Below are positions 1 to 5,928 of a DNA stretch of 6,097 nt, in pieces. Every line of letters begins with the position of its first letter. Positions within the stretch are counted from its first letter, which is position 1. The translations under genes and the position numbers were made by a program. The stretch is from Alcaligenaceae bacterium (lineage in GTDB: Bacteria; Pseudomonadota; Gammaproteobacteria; Burkholderiales; Burkholderiaceae_B). Where the stretch lies: NCBI GenBank assembly GCA_012512545.1, contig JAAZDZ010000547.1, positions 1 through 6,097 of the forward strand. The letters run 5' to 3'. The notes under the pieces are model-generated. The model ran no database searches, was not told the DNA's origin, and was given only the letters and a program-made list of their open reading frames with translations.

Positions 1-85
1 CTCATGCAGTGTGGTGCAAGTGCTTCTGGTTCGGGCCTGAAAATTAATCAAACAGGACACCCGCCAAAGGGTCTGAGGTTGGCAT

Positions 86-122
86 GCGGTCAGGCGTCCG
101 GTGGCCTATTGTGCCTGACTGC
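86..122. repeat. Inverted repeat upstream of the amidase
   Basis: The arms GCGGTCAGGC (86-95) and GCCTGACTGC (113-122) pair over 10 bp with one G-T wobble, around a 17-nt loop. No T-run follows on either strand, so a classical intrinsic terminator is not supported. It could be a weak terminator of a gene to the left, an operator half-site pair, or chance. Nothing convincingly coding is seen in 1-236. Confidence 0.35.
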
Positions 123-129
123 GCGCCAA

Positions 130-159
130 TTGTTTGATGAGACAAATAATTTTTATATG
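130..159 (+). promoter_or_regulatory. Possible sigma-70 promoter for the amidase
   Basis: This AT-rich island stands out in GC-rich surroundings. TTGTTT (130-135) could be a -35 and TATATG (154-159) a -10, with an 18-bp spacer. Both match only partly. Transcription would begin near 166, leaving a leader of about 70 nt that opens with the stem-loop at 165-186. Confidence 0.3.
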
Positions 160-164
160 ATGTC

Positions 165-186
165 GGACAGGCATTGCCGCCTGTCC
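165..186 (+). repeat. Stem-loop in the amidase leader
   Basis: GGACAGGC (165-172) and GCCTGTCC (179-186) form a perfect 8-bp stem with a 6-nt loop. It lies 50 nt before the chosen start codon and just after the possible promoter. It could stabilise the 5' end of the mRNA or act as an operator dyad. No T-run follows, so it is not an obvious terminator. A TTG in its loop (174) is in frame with the amidase but is an unlikely start. Confidence 0.45.
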
Positions 187-236
187 CGACCAACCATCCG
201 GCCCAGCCACCGGCCAGAAACCCTGTGAGCCTCAAT

Positions 237-1763
237 ATGAAAAACCGTGAATTGCTCAGCCTTTCAGCAGTAGAGATGCGCCGCCAGATCGGCGCACGAA
301 CGCTTTCGGTGCCCGAGCTGGTGGATGCCTGCATCGAACGCATCGAGGCTGTGAACCCTGCGGTCAACGCGGTGACGGCCACGTGTTTTGAGCGTGCCCG
401 CCAGGAAGCTCAGGCAGCGCAGCAGCAGGTGATGCGGGGCGAACCGCTGGGCCTGCTGCACGGCCTGCCCTTGGGCGTGAAAGATCTTGAAGACACCGCC
501 GGGCTGCTGTCTACTTATGGCTCGCCCCGTTTCCGGAGCCATGTTCCCGCTCATGACAACAGCCTGGTCGCCAGTCTGCGCAATGCGGGCGCCATTGTGC
601 TGGGCAAGACCAACGTTCCTGAAATGGGTGCGGGTGCCAACAGCCGCAACCCGGTCTGGGGGGCGACTGGCAACCCGTTCAACCCCAGCCTCAATGCCGG
701 AGGCTCTTCAGGCGGTTCGGCAGTAGCATTGGCGCTGGACATGATGCCGGTCTGCACCGGCTCCGATACCGGAGGGTCTCTGCGGATTCCCGCCGCCATG
801 AACGGCGTGGTGGGTTTCAGGCCGTCGCCGGGCCTGGTGCCCGTGGATCGCCGCCAATTGGGCTGGACCCCGATTTCCGTTGTCGGCCCCATGGGCCGCA
901 ATGTTGAAGATACCTGCCTGCAGCTGGCCGCCACCCTTGGTCTGGATGATCGCGACCCGCTCTCGTATCTGCCCCAGGCCGCGGGTGCTGGTTTTTCGCA
1001 GCCGCGTCATGTTGACCTAGCTTCCCTGCGCGTAGGCTATACCGAAGACTTTGGCGTGTGTCCGGTGGATGATGGCGTTCGTCAGGTGTTCCGCGAACGC
1101 ATTGACGCCATCCGCCATCTGTTCCGCAGCTGCGATCCTGTAACACCGGATATGGCCGAGGCCGATCGCTGCTTCGATGTGGTGCGCGCCATGGGTTTTG
1201 TGGCCAGCTTCAAGGAAGCCTACGAAAAAGAGCCGGAACTGCTTGGCCCCAATATCCGGGCCAATTACGAAATGGGGGCGAGCATGTCGCTGGCGGATGC
1301 CGCCTGGGCACATCTTGAGCAAACCAGAATCTTCCGCAACTTCCAGCAGCTTTACAACGATGTGGACATCGTGATCTCGCCGACCACACCCGTTTCGCCC
1401 TTTCCATGGACACAGCTTTACCTGGATGAAATCAACGGGCAGAAAACCCGCAATTATTACCACTGGCTGGGGCTGACGTATGTGATCACCCTGGTGACCA
1501 ACCCCACGATTTCCCTGCCCTGTGGCATTGATCAGAACGGCATGCCGTTTGGCTTGCAGATTGTGGGGCGGCATCGTGGCGATTTTGCCTTGCTGAATAT
1601 CGCTTACAGCCTGGAAGCCGCTTTTGCTGCGAATCCGGCCACTGCCAGGCCCCTTCCCGACCTTCAGAGCCTGCTCGCCCCGCGCCCGGATCTGCAGTCC
1701 ATCGTCACTCATCCGCCTGTCTATGGCGGCGCGGCAGGGGCCGATGCGCATGCGCCGGTATAA
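237..1763 (+). CDS. Amidase signature (AS) family hydrolase
   Basis: A 508-residue AS-family enzyme that would hydrolyse a carboxamide to a carboxylate and ammonia or an amine. The catalytic triad is intact: Lys82 in GVKD, the cis-Ser Ser157 in GGSSGGS, and the nucleophile Ser181 in SDTGGSLRIPA. The spacings of 75 and 24 residues equal those of the Lys142/Ser217/Ser241 triad of fatty acid amide hydrolase. Length is normal for the family. There is no signal peptide, so it should be cytoplasmic. It lacks the GatB/GatC partners and neighbourhood expected of a GatA, so it is probably a free-standing catabolic or detoxifying amidase; the substrate cannot be read from sequence. I chose ATG 237 because family similarity begins there. 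The ribosome site is weak (GTGAG, 7 nt upstream). GTG 225 and TTG 174 are in-frame alternatives that would add a Pro-rich segment of uncertain reality. The gene is convergent with the glycosyltransferase, 36 bp away. Confidence 0.93.
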   Translation: MKNRELLSLSAVEMRRQIGARTLSVPELVDACIERIEAVNPAVNAVTATCFERARQEAQAAQQQVMRGEPLGLLHGLPLGVKDLEDTAGLLSTYGSPRFRSHVPAHDNSLVASLRNAGAIVLGKTNVPEMGAGANSRNPVWGATGNPFNPSLNAGGSSGGSAVALALDMMPVCTGSDTGGSLRIPAAMNGVVGFRPSPGLVPVDRRQLGWTPISVVGPMGRNVEDTCLQLAATLGLDDRDPLSYLPQAAGAGFSQPRHVDLASLRVGYTEDFGVCPVDDGVRQVFRERIDAIRHLFRSCDPVTPDMAEADRCFDVVRAMGFVASFKEAYEKEPELLGPNIRANYEMGASMSLADAAWAHLEQTRIFRNFQQLYNDVDIVISPTTPVSPFPWTQLYLDEINGQKTRNYYHWLGLTYVITLVTNPTISLPCGIDQNGMPFGLQIVGRHRGDFALLNIAYSLEAAFAANPATARPLPDLQSLLAPRPDLQSIVTHPPVYGGAAGADAHAPV

Positions 1764-1799
1764 GTTGCAGGCAACCGTGCTGTCTGCGGGCTCCGTGCA

Positions 1800-2846
1800 T
1801 TAAGCAAACGTTGCCGACAGGCTGTTTTCCGTGTGCAGAGGCTGAAGGTGACTCAGAAAAGTCTGGGTGGCGGCTGTCCAGGAAAAATTCTGCGCATGGG
1901 CCGCCGCGGTTTCGCGGGGAATGGCAAGCGCCTGCAGGCAGGCATGGCGCAGATCCTCATTCACTGCGCCTGCGCCCGAATCGCCCAGGACATCAAGGGT
2001 GGATCGGGCGGGCAGCGCGCCGACAGGGCAGCCGCAGGCCATGGCTTCCAGCAATACCAGCCCGAAGGTGTCAGTCAGGCTGGGGAAGACAAAAACATCC
2101 GCCTGCCGGTAGTAGCGGGCCAGCTCAGCCTGTGGTCTGGGGCCAAAAAAACGGGCGTGCGGATAGCGGGCTTTCATTGAGTCCAGCGCGGGGCCGCCGC
2201 CCACCACCCATTTTTCACCCGGCAAGTCCAGATTCAGAAAGGCATCCAGGTTTTTTTCCACGGCGACCCGTCCCGCATAGAGAAATACCGGGGATTGGCG
2301 GGGTGTGATGGGCGTTTCGTCTGGCGGGGGCGCCGGATTGAATCTTTGCAGATCCACGCCGCGCGACCACACCACGACCTTGCCGGGGTCGAAACCGTGC
2401 GCCAGCAGATCTTCCCGCATGCCTGCGGTGGGCACCATGGTGCGCGCCGCAGCGCCATGGAAACGCCTCAGCCAGCGGTAGCCCAGCGTGACGGGCAGGC
2501 GGGTGCGGGCATGAACATACTCTGGAAAACGGGTGTGGTAGGCCGTGGTGAAAGGCCGCCCCGCCTTGACCAGGTAGCGGCGCGCCGCCAGGCCCAGCGG
2601 GCCTTCCGTGGCGATATGCACGGCATCCGGCTCATATTCTTCAATCAGCCGCTTCAGCTTTGCCGGGGTGGCCAGGGAGAGCGGTATTTCCGGGTAGCTG
2701 GGACACGGCACAGACCGGAACAGACCCGGCTGGATGACTTCCACCTGATGGCCCATGCGGCTGAGCTCCCGGCAGGTCTGGCCCAGAGTGAACACCACTC
2801 CGTTGACTTGCGGGGACCACGCGTCGGTGATGATCAACAGCTTCAT
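1800..2846 (-). CDS. GT4 glycosyltransferase, probable diacylglycerol glycosyltransferase (Agt-like)
   Basis: A 348-residue GT-B fold enzyme of family GT4. The N-terminal domain opens with MKLLIITDAWSPQVNGVV, typical of GT4 enzymes that glycosylate lipids, and carries HTRFPEY near residue 104. The C-terminal donor-binding domain has AGRVAVEKN (191-199) and the E-x7-E region as D259...E267 in SLTDTFGLVLLEAMACG; Asp at the first position is common in this subgroup. There is no membrane segment or signal peptide, so it should act at the inner face of the membrane. It is the second gene of an operon with the PlcP-like phosphoesterase. In alphaproteobacteria such a pair (plcP-agt) replaces phospholipids with glucosyl- or glucuronosyl-diacylglycerol under phosphate starvation. 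The same role here is inferred; a mannosyltransferase acting on another lipid is the main alternative. ATG 2846 is chosen over TTG 2873 because of a well-placed ribosome site and the usual N-terminus. Confidence 0.85.
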   Translation of the reverse strand: MKLLIITDAWSPQVNGVVFTLGQTCRELSRMGHQVEVIQPGLFRSVPCPSYPEIPLSLATPAKLKRLIEEYEPDAVHIATEGPLGLAARRYLVKAGRPFTTAYHTRFPEYVHARTRLPVTLGYRWLRRFHGAAARTMVPTAGMREDLLAHGFDPGKVVVWSRGVDLQRFNPAPPPDETPITPRQSPVFLYAGRVAVEKNLDAFLNLDLPGEKWVVGGGPALDSMKARYPHARFFGPRPQAELARYYRQADVFVFPSLTDTFGLVLLEAMACGCPVGALPARSTLDVLGDSGAGAVNEDLRHACLQALAIPRETAAAHAQNFSWTAATQTFLSHLQPLHTENSLSATFA

Positions 2847-3609
2847 GTGTGTTTTCCTGTTGGCTCCAGTCAATCAGTTCGAGCCGTCCGTTTTCATGTT
2901 CTACCAGGGCGGTCAGGCTTTCCACCCAATCGCCGTCGTTGCAATACAGAATCCCATCCACTTCGCGCATTTCGGCCTTGTGGATGTGGCCGCACACCAC
3001 GCCATCGTAATCGCGGCGCCGGGCTTCTTTGATGATGAGCTGCTCATAGGCCGAGATGAACGAAACAGCGTCCTTGACCTTATGCTTCAGATATTGCGAG
3101 AGCGACCAGTATCCCAGGCCCAGGCGGTTGCGGGCGCGGTTGAACCAGTGGTTCAGCATCAGGATGAAGGTGTATAACTGGTCGCCCAGATAGGCCAGCC
3201 ACTTGGCATACTGGATGACGCCGTCGTACTGATCGCCATGGGTCACCCACAGGCGGCGGCCATCGGCGGTCAGGTGCTCGGCTTCCAGACGCACCTCTAC
3301 ACCGCCAAAGAAATGGCCATCGTACTGACGCGCGAATTCGTCATGATTGCCGGGTATGTACACCACGCGCGTTCCCTTGCGCACTTTGCGCAGGAGTTTC
3401 TGCACCACATCGTTATGGGCCTGTGGCCAGTTCCAGCGTTTTCTCAAACGCCAGCCGTCAACGATGTCGCCCACCAGATACAGGGTGTCGGAATCATGGC
3501 GGCGCAGGAAATCCAGCAATCGTTCAGCCTGGCAACCCGCCGTGCCCAGATGCAGGTCAGAAATCCAGATAGTGCGGTAGCGCTTGACGGGAAGATCGGT
3601 ATTTACCAC
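2641..3609 (-). CDS. PlcP-like metallophosphoesterase (LpxH-like fold), probable phospholipase C
   Basis: A calcineurin-like phosphoesterase of 322 residues as read. All seven expected metal ligands are present: Asp18 and His20 (SDLH), Asp48 (GDIVDGW), Asn88 (GNHDEF), His124 (THGD), and His208 and His210 (GHIH). Automatic annotation would call it UDP-2,3-diacylglucosamine diphosphatase. True LpxH has GNRDF, with a substrate-binding Arg; here the motif is GNHDEF, and WPQAHNDVVQKLLRK (61-75) is typical of PlcP. PlcP of rhizobia is a cytoplasmic phospholipase C that removes head groups from phosphatidylcholine and similar lipids when phosphate is scarce, yielding diacylglycerol. It is first in an operon with a GT4 gene and lies behind a perfect PHO box. 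GTG 3609 is the first possible start, with TAA in frame just upstream; the ribosome site is weak. Oddity: the fold should end near Trp248, but the frame runs on through 68 Pro/Gly/Ser/His-rich residues encoded inside the glycosyltransferase gene, so the true C-terminus is uncertain. Confidence 0.85.
   Translation of the reverse strand: MVNTDLPVKRYRTIWISDLHLGTAGCQAERLLDFLRRHDSDTLYLVGDIVDGWRLRKRWNWPQAHNDVVQKLLRKVRKGTRVVYIPGNHDEFARQYDGHFFGGVEVRLEAEHLTADGRRLWVTHGDQYDGVIQYAKWLAYLGDQLYTFILMLNHWFNRARNRLGLGYWSLSQYLKHKVKDAVSFISAYEQLIIKEARRRDYDGVVCGHIHKAEMREVDGILYCNDGDWVESLTALVEHENGRLELIDWSQQENTHEAVDHHRRVVPASQRSGVHSGPDLPGAQPHGPSGGSHPAGSVPVCAVSQLPGNTALPGHPGKAEAAD
2852..2858 (-). promoter_or_regulatory. 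Ribosome binding site of the glycosyltransferase
   Basis: AGGAAAA on the minus strand lies 7 nt before ATG 2846 (counted from AGGAA). It fixes that start and lies inside the coding sequence of the upstream phosphoesterase, so the downstream gene has its own initiation signal and is probably translationally coupled. Confidence 0.6.
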
Positions 3610-3667
3610 TGACGACTCGTATTAAGGTTCCACGGCGAGCATTAAGCCATTCCCATGTGATGCCGGC

Positions 3668-3685
3668 ATGACAGCCGGATGACAG
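3668..3685 (-). promoter_or_regulatory. PHO box (PhoB site) for the phosphoesterase-glycosyltransferase operon
   Basis: Read on the minus strand it is CTGTCATCCGGCTGTCAT. This is two exact copies of the PhoB half-site CTGTCAT in direct repeat at 11-bp spacing, the consensus form. It ends 58 bp before GTG 3609 and points toward the phosphoesterase. A PHO box normally replaces the -35 with the -10 about 10 bp on; the hexamer there is CATGGG (3657-3652), a poor -10, and TTAATG further on is another candidate. The PhoB site is strongly supported; the exact transcription start is not. Confidence 0.82.
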
Positions 3686-3724
3686 AAAAAATACACCGTG
3701 GCGGTTGTCGCAAAGGGTGGGGGA

Positions 3725-3758
3725 CTGCCATGTTGTTGTCATGTGCCACAGGTATTCC
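3725..3758 (+). promoter_or_regulatory. PHO box and -10 for ugd
   Basis: CTGCCAT (3725-3731), a 4-bp spacer and TTGTCAT (3736-3742) form a direct repeat matching 12 of the 14 PHO box core positions, oriented toward ugd. Exactly 10 bp downstream is TATTCC (3753-3758), a weak -10 at the spacing used in PhoB-dependent promoters. Transcription would begin near 3765, giving a leader of about 92 nt. No other -35 is evident, as expected of a PhoB-activated promoter. Confidence 0.65.
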
Positions 3759-3763
3759 TTAGG

Positions 3764-3780
3764 GGTTTCCGGGTGGAACC
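3764..3780 (+). repeat. Stem-loop at the predicted 5' end of the ugd mRNA
   Basis: GGTTTC (3764-3769) pairs with GGAACC (3775-3780) over 6 bp, including one G-T, around loop CGGGT. It coincides with the start predicted from the PHO box and -10, so it may cap the transcript's 5' end. The stem is short and could be chance. Confidence 0.3.
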
Positions 3781-3797
3781 GGGGCGTTTCTCTTATT

Positions 3798-3827
3798 GCA
3801 GTGGCAGCGGGGACTGAGTGTCACTGC
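3798..3827 (+). repeat. Inverted repeat in the ugd leader
   Basis: GCAGTG (3798-3803) pairs with CACTGC (3822-3827), with a further possible G-T pair inside, around a loop of about 16-18 nt. It lies just before the AGGGAG ribosome site (3835-3840). It could affect translation start, but no known riboswitch or thermometer motif is recognised. Confidence 0.3.
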
Positions 3828-3856
3828 TGAAACCAGGGAGTACAGCGGCAGTGAGC

Positions 3857-5023
3857 ATGAAGATCGCAGTGGTGGGAACGGGCTATGTGGGGCTGTCGAA
3901 CGCCTTGTTGTTGGCGCAGCGCAATCGGGTCGTGGCGCTGGATATTGTCGAAGAACGCGTGCGGGCGTTGAATGCAGGCCGTTCGCCAATCGCCGATACG
4001 GAAATCGAGGCCAGTCTGCAGGGCGGGCGGGTGGATTTTCAAGCCACCCTGCAGCCTGACGAGGCATACGGGAATGCCGATTATGTGGTGATTGCCACGC
4101 CAACTGATTACGACCCGCGCACCAACCGTTTTGACACGGCCAGCATTGAACAGGTGGCGCAGGACGTTCAACGCATCAACCCGGCTGCTGCCATGGTGAT
4201 CAAATCAACCGTGCCAGTAGGGTATACCCGTGGCTTGCGGGAACGGCTGGGTACGAATCGCCTGTTTTTCTCGCCCGAATTCCTGCGCGAAGGGCGGGCC
4301 TTGTACGACAACCTTCACCCTTCGCGTATTGTGGTGGGCGACCGTTCTGAGCACGGCAGGCAATTTGCCGACATGATGCGCGAGGGGGCTCTGCGCAAGG
4401 AGGTTCCCGTTCTTCTGACCGGCTCGACCGAAGCCGAGGCGATCAAGCTGTTTGCCAATACCTATCTGGCGATGCGGGTGGCGTACTTCAATGAGCTGGA
4501 TACCTTTGCAGAAACCCACGAACTGGACCCACGGCAGATCATCTATGGGGTGGGCCTGGACCCGCGCGTAGGCAACCACTACAACAACCCTTCGTTCGGT
4601 TATGGAGGCTATTGCCTGCCCAAGGATACGCGTCAGCTGCTGGCCAATTACGATAATGTGCCCAGCAACCTGATACGCGCCATTGTCGAGGCCAACAGCA
4701 CCCGTAAGGATTTCATTGCGGAATCCATACTCAGGAAACAGCCACGGGTGGTGGGCATCCACCGCCTGGTAATGAAGGCAGGTTCCGACAACTTCCGTAC
4801 ATCAGCGGTGCAGGGGGTGATGAAGCGCATCAAGGCGCGGGGCGTGGAAGTGGTCGTATACGAACCCACCCTGCAGGCGCCGCACTTCTTCCGTTCGCAG
4901 GTGCTGCGCGACCTTGAGGAGTTCAAGCGGGTCAGCGATGTCATCGTTGCCAACCGCCTGAGCCACGACTTGGCAGATGTGCAACACAAAGTATATACGC
5001 GCGACCTGTTTGGCAAGGATTGA
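3857..5023 (+). CDS. ugd: UDP-glucose 6-dehydrogenase
   Basis: It oxidises UDP-glucose to UDP-glucuronate with two NAD+ in the cytoplasm. From ATG 3857 the product is 388 residues, the same length as E. coli Ugd as I recall it, and it is collinear with that protein. The N-terminal Rossmann motif is GTGYVG (7-12). Catalytic residues are in place: Thr118 (KSTVP), Glu141 (SPEFLREG), Lys197 ([10 protein letters not shown]), Cys253 ([10 protein letters not shown]) and Asp257. The AGGGAG ribosome site at 3835-3840 is 10 nt from GTG 3851 and 16 nt from ATG 3857, so a start two codons earlier is possible. Ugd is usually found with capsule, lipid A-arabinose or exopolysaccharide genes. None is here; instead the gene is divergent from the lipid-remodelling pair and has its own PHO box. 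I infer that it supplies UDP-glucuronate for glucuronosyl-diacylglycerol. It may also feed surface polysaccharides encoded elsewhere. Confidence 0.96.
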   Translation: MKIAVVGTGYVGLSNALLLAQRNRVVALDIVEERVRALNAGRSPIADTEIEASLQGGRVDFQATLQPDEAYGNADYVVIATPTDYDPRTNRFDTASIEQVAQDVQRINPAAAMVIKSTVPVGYTRGLRERLGTNRLFFSPEFLREGRALYDNLHPSRIVVGDRSEHGRQFADMMREGALRKEVPVLLTGSTEAEAIKLFANTYLAMRVAYFNELDTFAETHELDPRQIIYGVGLDPRVGNHYNNPSFGYGGYCLPKDTRQLLANYDNVPSNLIRAIVEANSTRKDFIAESILRKQPRVVGIHRLVMKAGSDNFRTSAVQGVMKRIKARGVEVVVYEPTLQAPHFFRSQVLRDLEEFKRVSDVIVANRLSHDLADVQHKVYTRDLFGKD

Positions 5024-5041
5024 CCACGCGCCAAAGCGCAA

Positions 5042-5063
5042 GCCTCGTCCTTCAGGGCGAGGT
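5042..5063. terminator. Stem-loop between convergent ugd and methyltransferase genes
   Basis: The arms at 5042-5050 and 5055-5063 pair over 9 bp, including two G-T wobbles, around the tetraloop TTCA. It sits in the 52-bp convergent gap and could serve both genes. Neither side carries a proper T-run, so termination would be imperfect or Rho-assisted. A smaller GCGC-CAAA-GCGC hairpin lies at 5028-5039. Confidence 0.45.
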
Positions 5064-5075
5064 CAAGCGAGGCGG

Positions 5076-5825
5076 TCAGTCTTCCTGCACTGATTTCAGT
5101 TCGTTGTCTTTGAAGTTCAGTGTGAAGCTGGTCAGGTGCGCGGTGTCGCCGCTTTGAATGTCCAGTTCCAGACGGTTGCCGTCAAGCCTGGCGTTTTTCA
5201 GTTGCACCGCCTTGCCCGCTTTCCAGATATCGGCTTCGATCTCCTGAAACTTCTGGCGCAGTTCCATGCGATAGGGGGTGCCGTCCCAGCCTTCCCATTC
5301 CCACGTACCCGCTATCTGGGCGGGCACTACCCATTTGTAGATTTTGACGCCGCTCAATTCAAGGAGTTCGTCCGGTTTCCAGTCGCCCATGCTGAATGCA
5401 TGAGACACAATGCGGGTGCCCGGGCGCAACTCACTGAGAAGGCGGGGCCGCAGTTGGAGGTTGACGGAATCCAGCAGGTAGAGCGTGACGACTGTCGCGG
5501 CGCTGATGTCTGCGGTGAAGATGCTGTCTTCGATGAAATCGACAAGATATTCAACACGCGTGAGGCCAGCGTATTCCATGGCGTCGGCAATTCGGTACGG
5601 GTCGATTTCTATGCCGATGCTGCGGGTGTTGTAGTGCCTGGCGGCGGCCACGACGATGCGGCCATCGCCTGCGCCCAGATCATAGAGCAGGTCTTGCGGG
5701 CCTGTGCCCGCCAGTTCCAGCATGGCCTTGACGACACCTTCGTCGGTGGGGACAAAGGGTACGTCCAGGAACGTATCCGGCTCCAGGGAATAGTTGTCAG
5801 GGTCGTCGACCAGATCTCTGAACAA
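5076..5825 (-). CDS. Class I SAM-dependent methyltransferase
   Basis: A 249-residue cytoplasmic protein with a Rossmann-type methyltransferase domain. LDVPFVPT (20-27) precedes motif I, YDLGAGDGR (48-56); the acidic motif II is in GIEIDP (71-76); a motif IV-like stretch is VTLYLLDS (113-120), followed by RIVSHAFSMGDW (138-149). The LDVPFVPT entry and the late HAFSMGDW strand recall bacterial relatives of the eukaryotic FAM173/ATPSCKMT protein lysine methyltransferases, but the substrate is unknown. Residues 165-249 form a separate, probably beta-rich C-terminal part containing AGTWEWEGW. The start is TTG 5825: TGA lies in frame three codons before it, and AAGG (5837-5834) is 8 nt upstream. 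ATG 5832 is in another frame and closes after 11 codons. It shares strand with the glycine-zipper gene upstream and is convergent with ugd; no PHO box is seen. Confidence 0.82.
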   Translation of the reverse strand: MFRDLVDDPDNYSLEPDTFLDVPFVPTDEGVVKAMLELAGTGPQDLLYDLGAGDGRIVVAAARHYNTRSIGIEIDPYRIADAMEYAGLTRVEYLVDFIEDSIFTADISAATVVTLYLLDSVNLQLRPRLLSELRPGTRIVSHAFSMGDWKPDELLELSGVKIYKWVVPAQIAGTWEWEGWDGTPYRMELRQKFQEIEADIWKAGKAVQLKNARLDGNRLELDIQSGDTAHLTSFTLNFKDNELKSVQED

Positions 5826-5906
5826 AGCTCATACCTTGCAAGGAAGGTTGGGCGGGTGCAGCATCGCCTAACACATGTTGATGGCCTGCGAAACAGGTGT
5901 TGACTG

Positions 5907-5912
5907 ATTATA
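5907..5912 (-). promoter_or_regulatory. Possible -10 element for the methyltransferase
   Basis: A perfect TATAAT on the minus strand lies about 80 nt before the TTG start, in the 103-bp gap after the glycine-zipper gene. No recognisable -35 is found at 16-18 bp, so the call rests on one hexamer. A small GAGCG/CGCTC stem (5918-5930) lies just upstream at the preceding gene's stop. Confidence 0.25.
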
Positions 5913-5928
5913 GGGGAGAGCGGGCCGC

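Noticed and set aside
4..228. 74-codon open frame before the amidase
   Set aside because: No recognisable domain, no ribosome site, and it runs through the stem-loops and AT-rich promoter-like island. It is not reported as a gene.
174..236. Upstream TTG/GTG extension of the amidase
   Set aside because: The extra 21 residues are Pro-rich and unlike the family, and the TTG lies in the loop of a perfect stem-loop. ATG 237 gives a normal N-terminus.
1017..1751. Long open frames opposite the amidase
   Set aside because: These are antisense shadows produced by high-GC codon use in the real gene, with no family motifs.
1764..1775. GTTGCAGGCAAC dyad after the amidase stop as a terminator
   Set aside because: The stem allows at most 4 bp with a real loop and there is no T-run. 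It is too weak to call in this 36-bp convergent gap.
3679..3710. Additional PHO half-site at TTGTCGC near 3705
   Set aside because: It has no partner repeat at 11-bp spacing on either side, and a single degenerate half-site is expected by chance.
5076..5825. Methyltransferase as BtaB or another betaine-lipid enzyme tied to the lipid cassette
   Set aside because: Diacylglycerol from PlcP can feed betaine-lipid synthesis, so I considered it. But there is no BtaA partner, no PHO box, the gene is convergent with ugd, and its motifs fit a FAM173-like group better.
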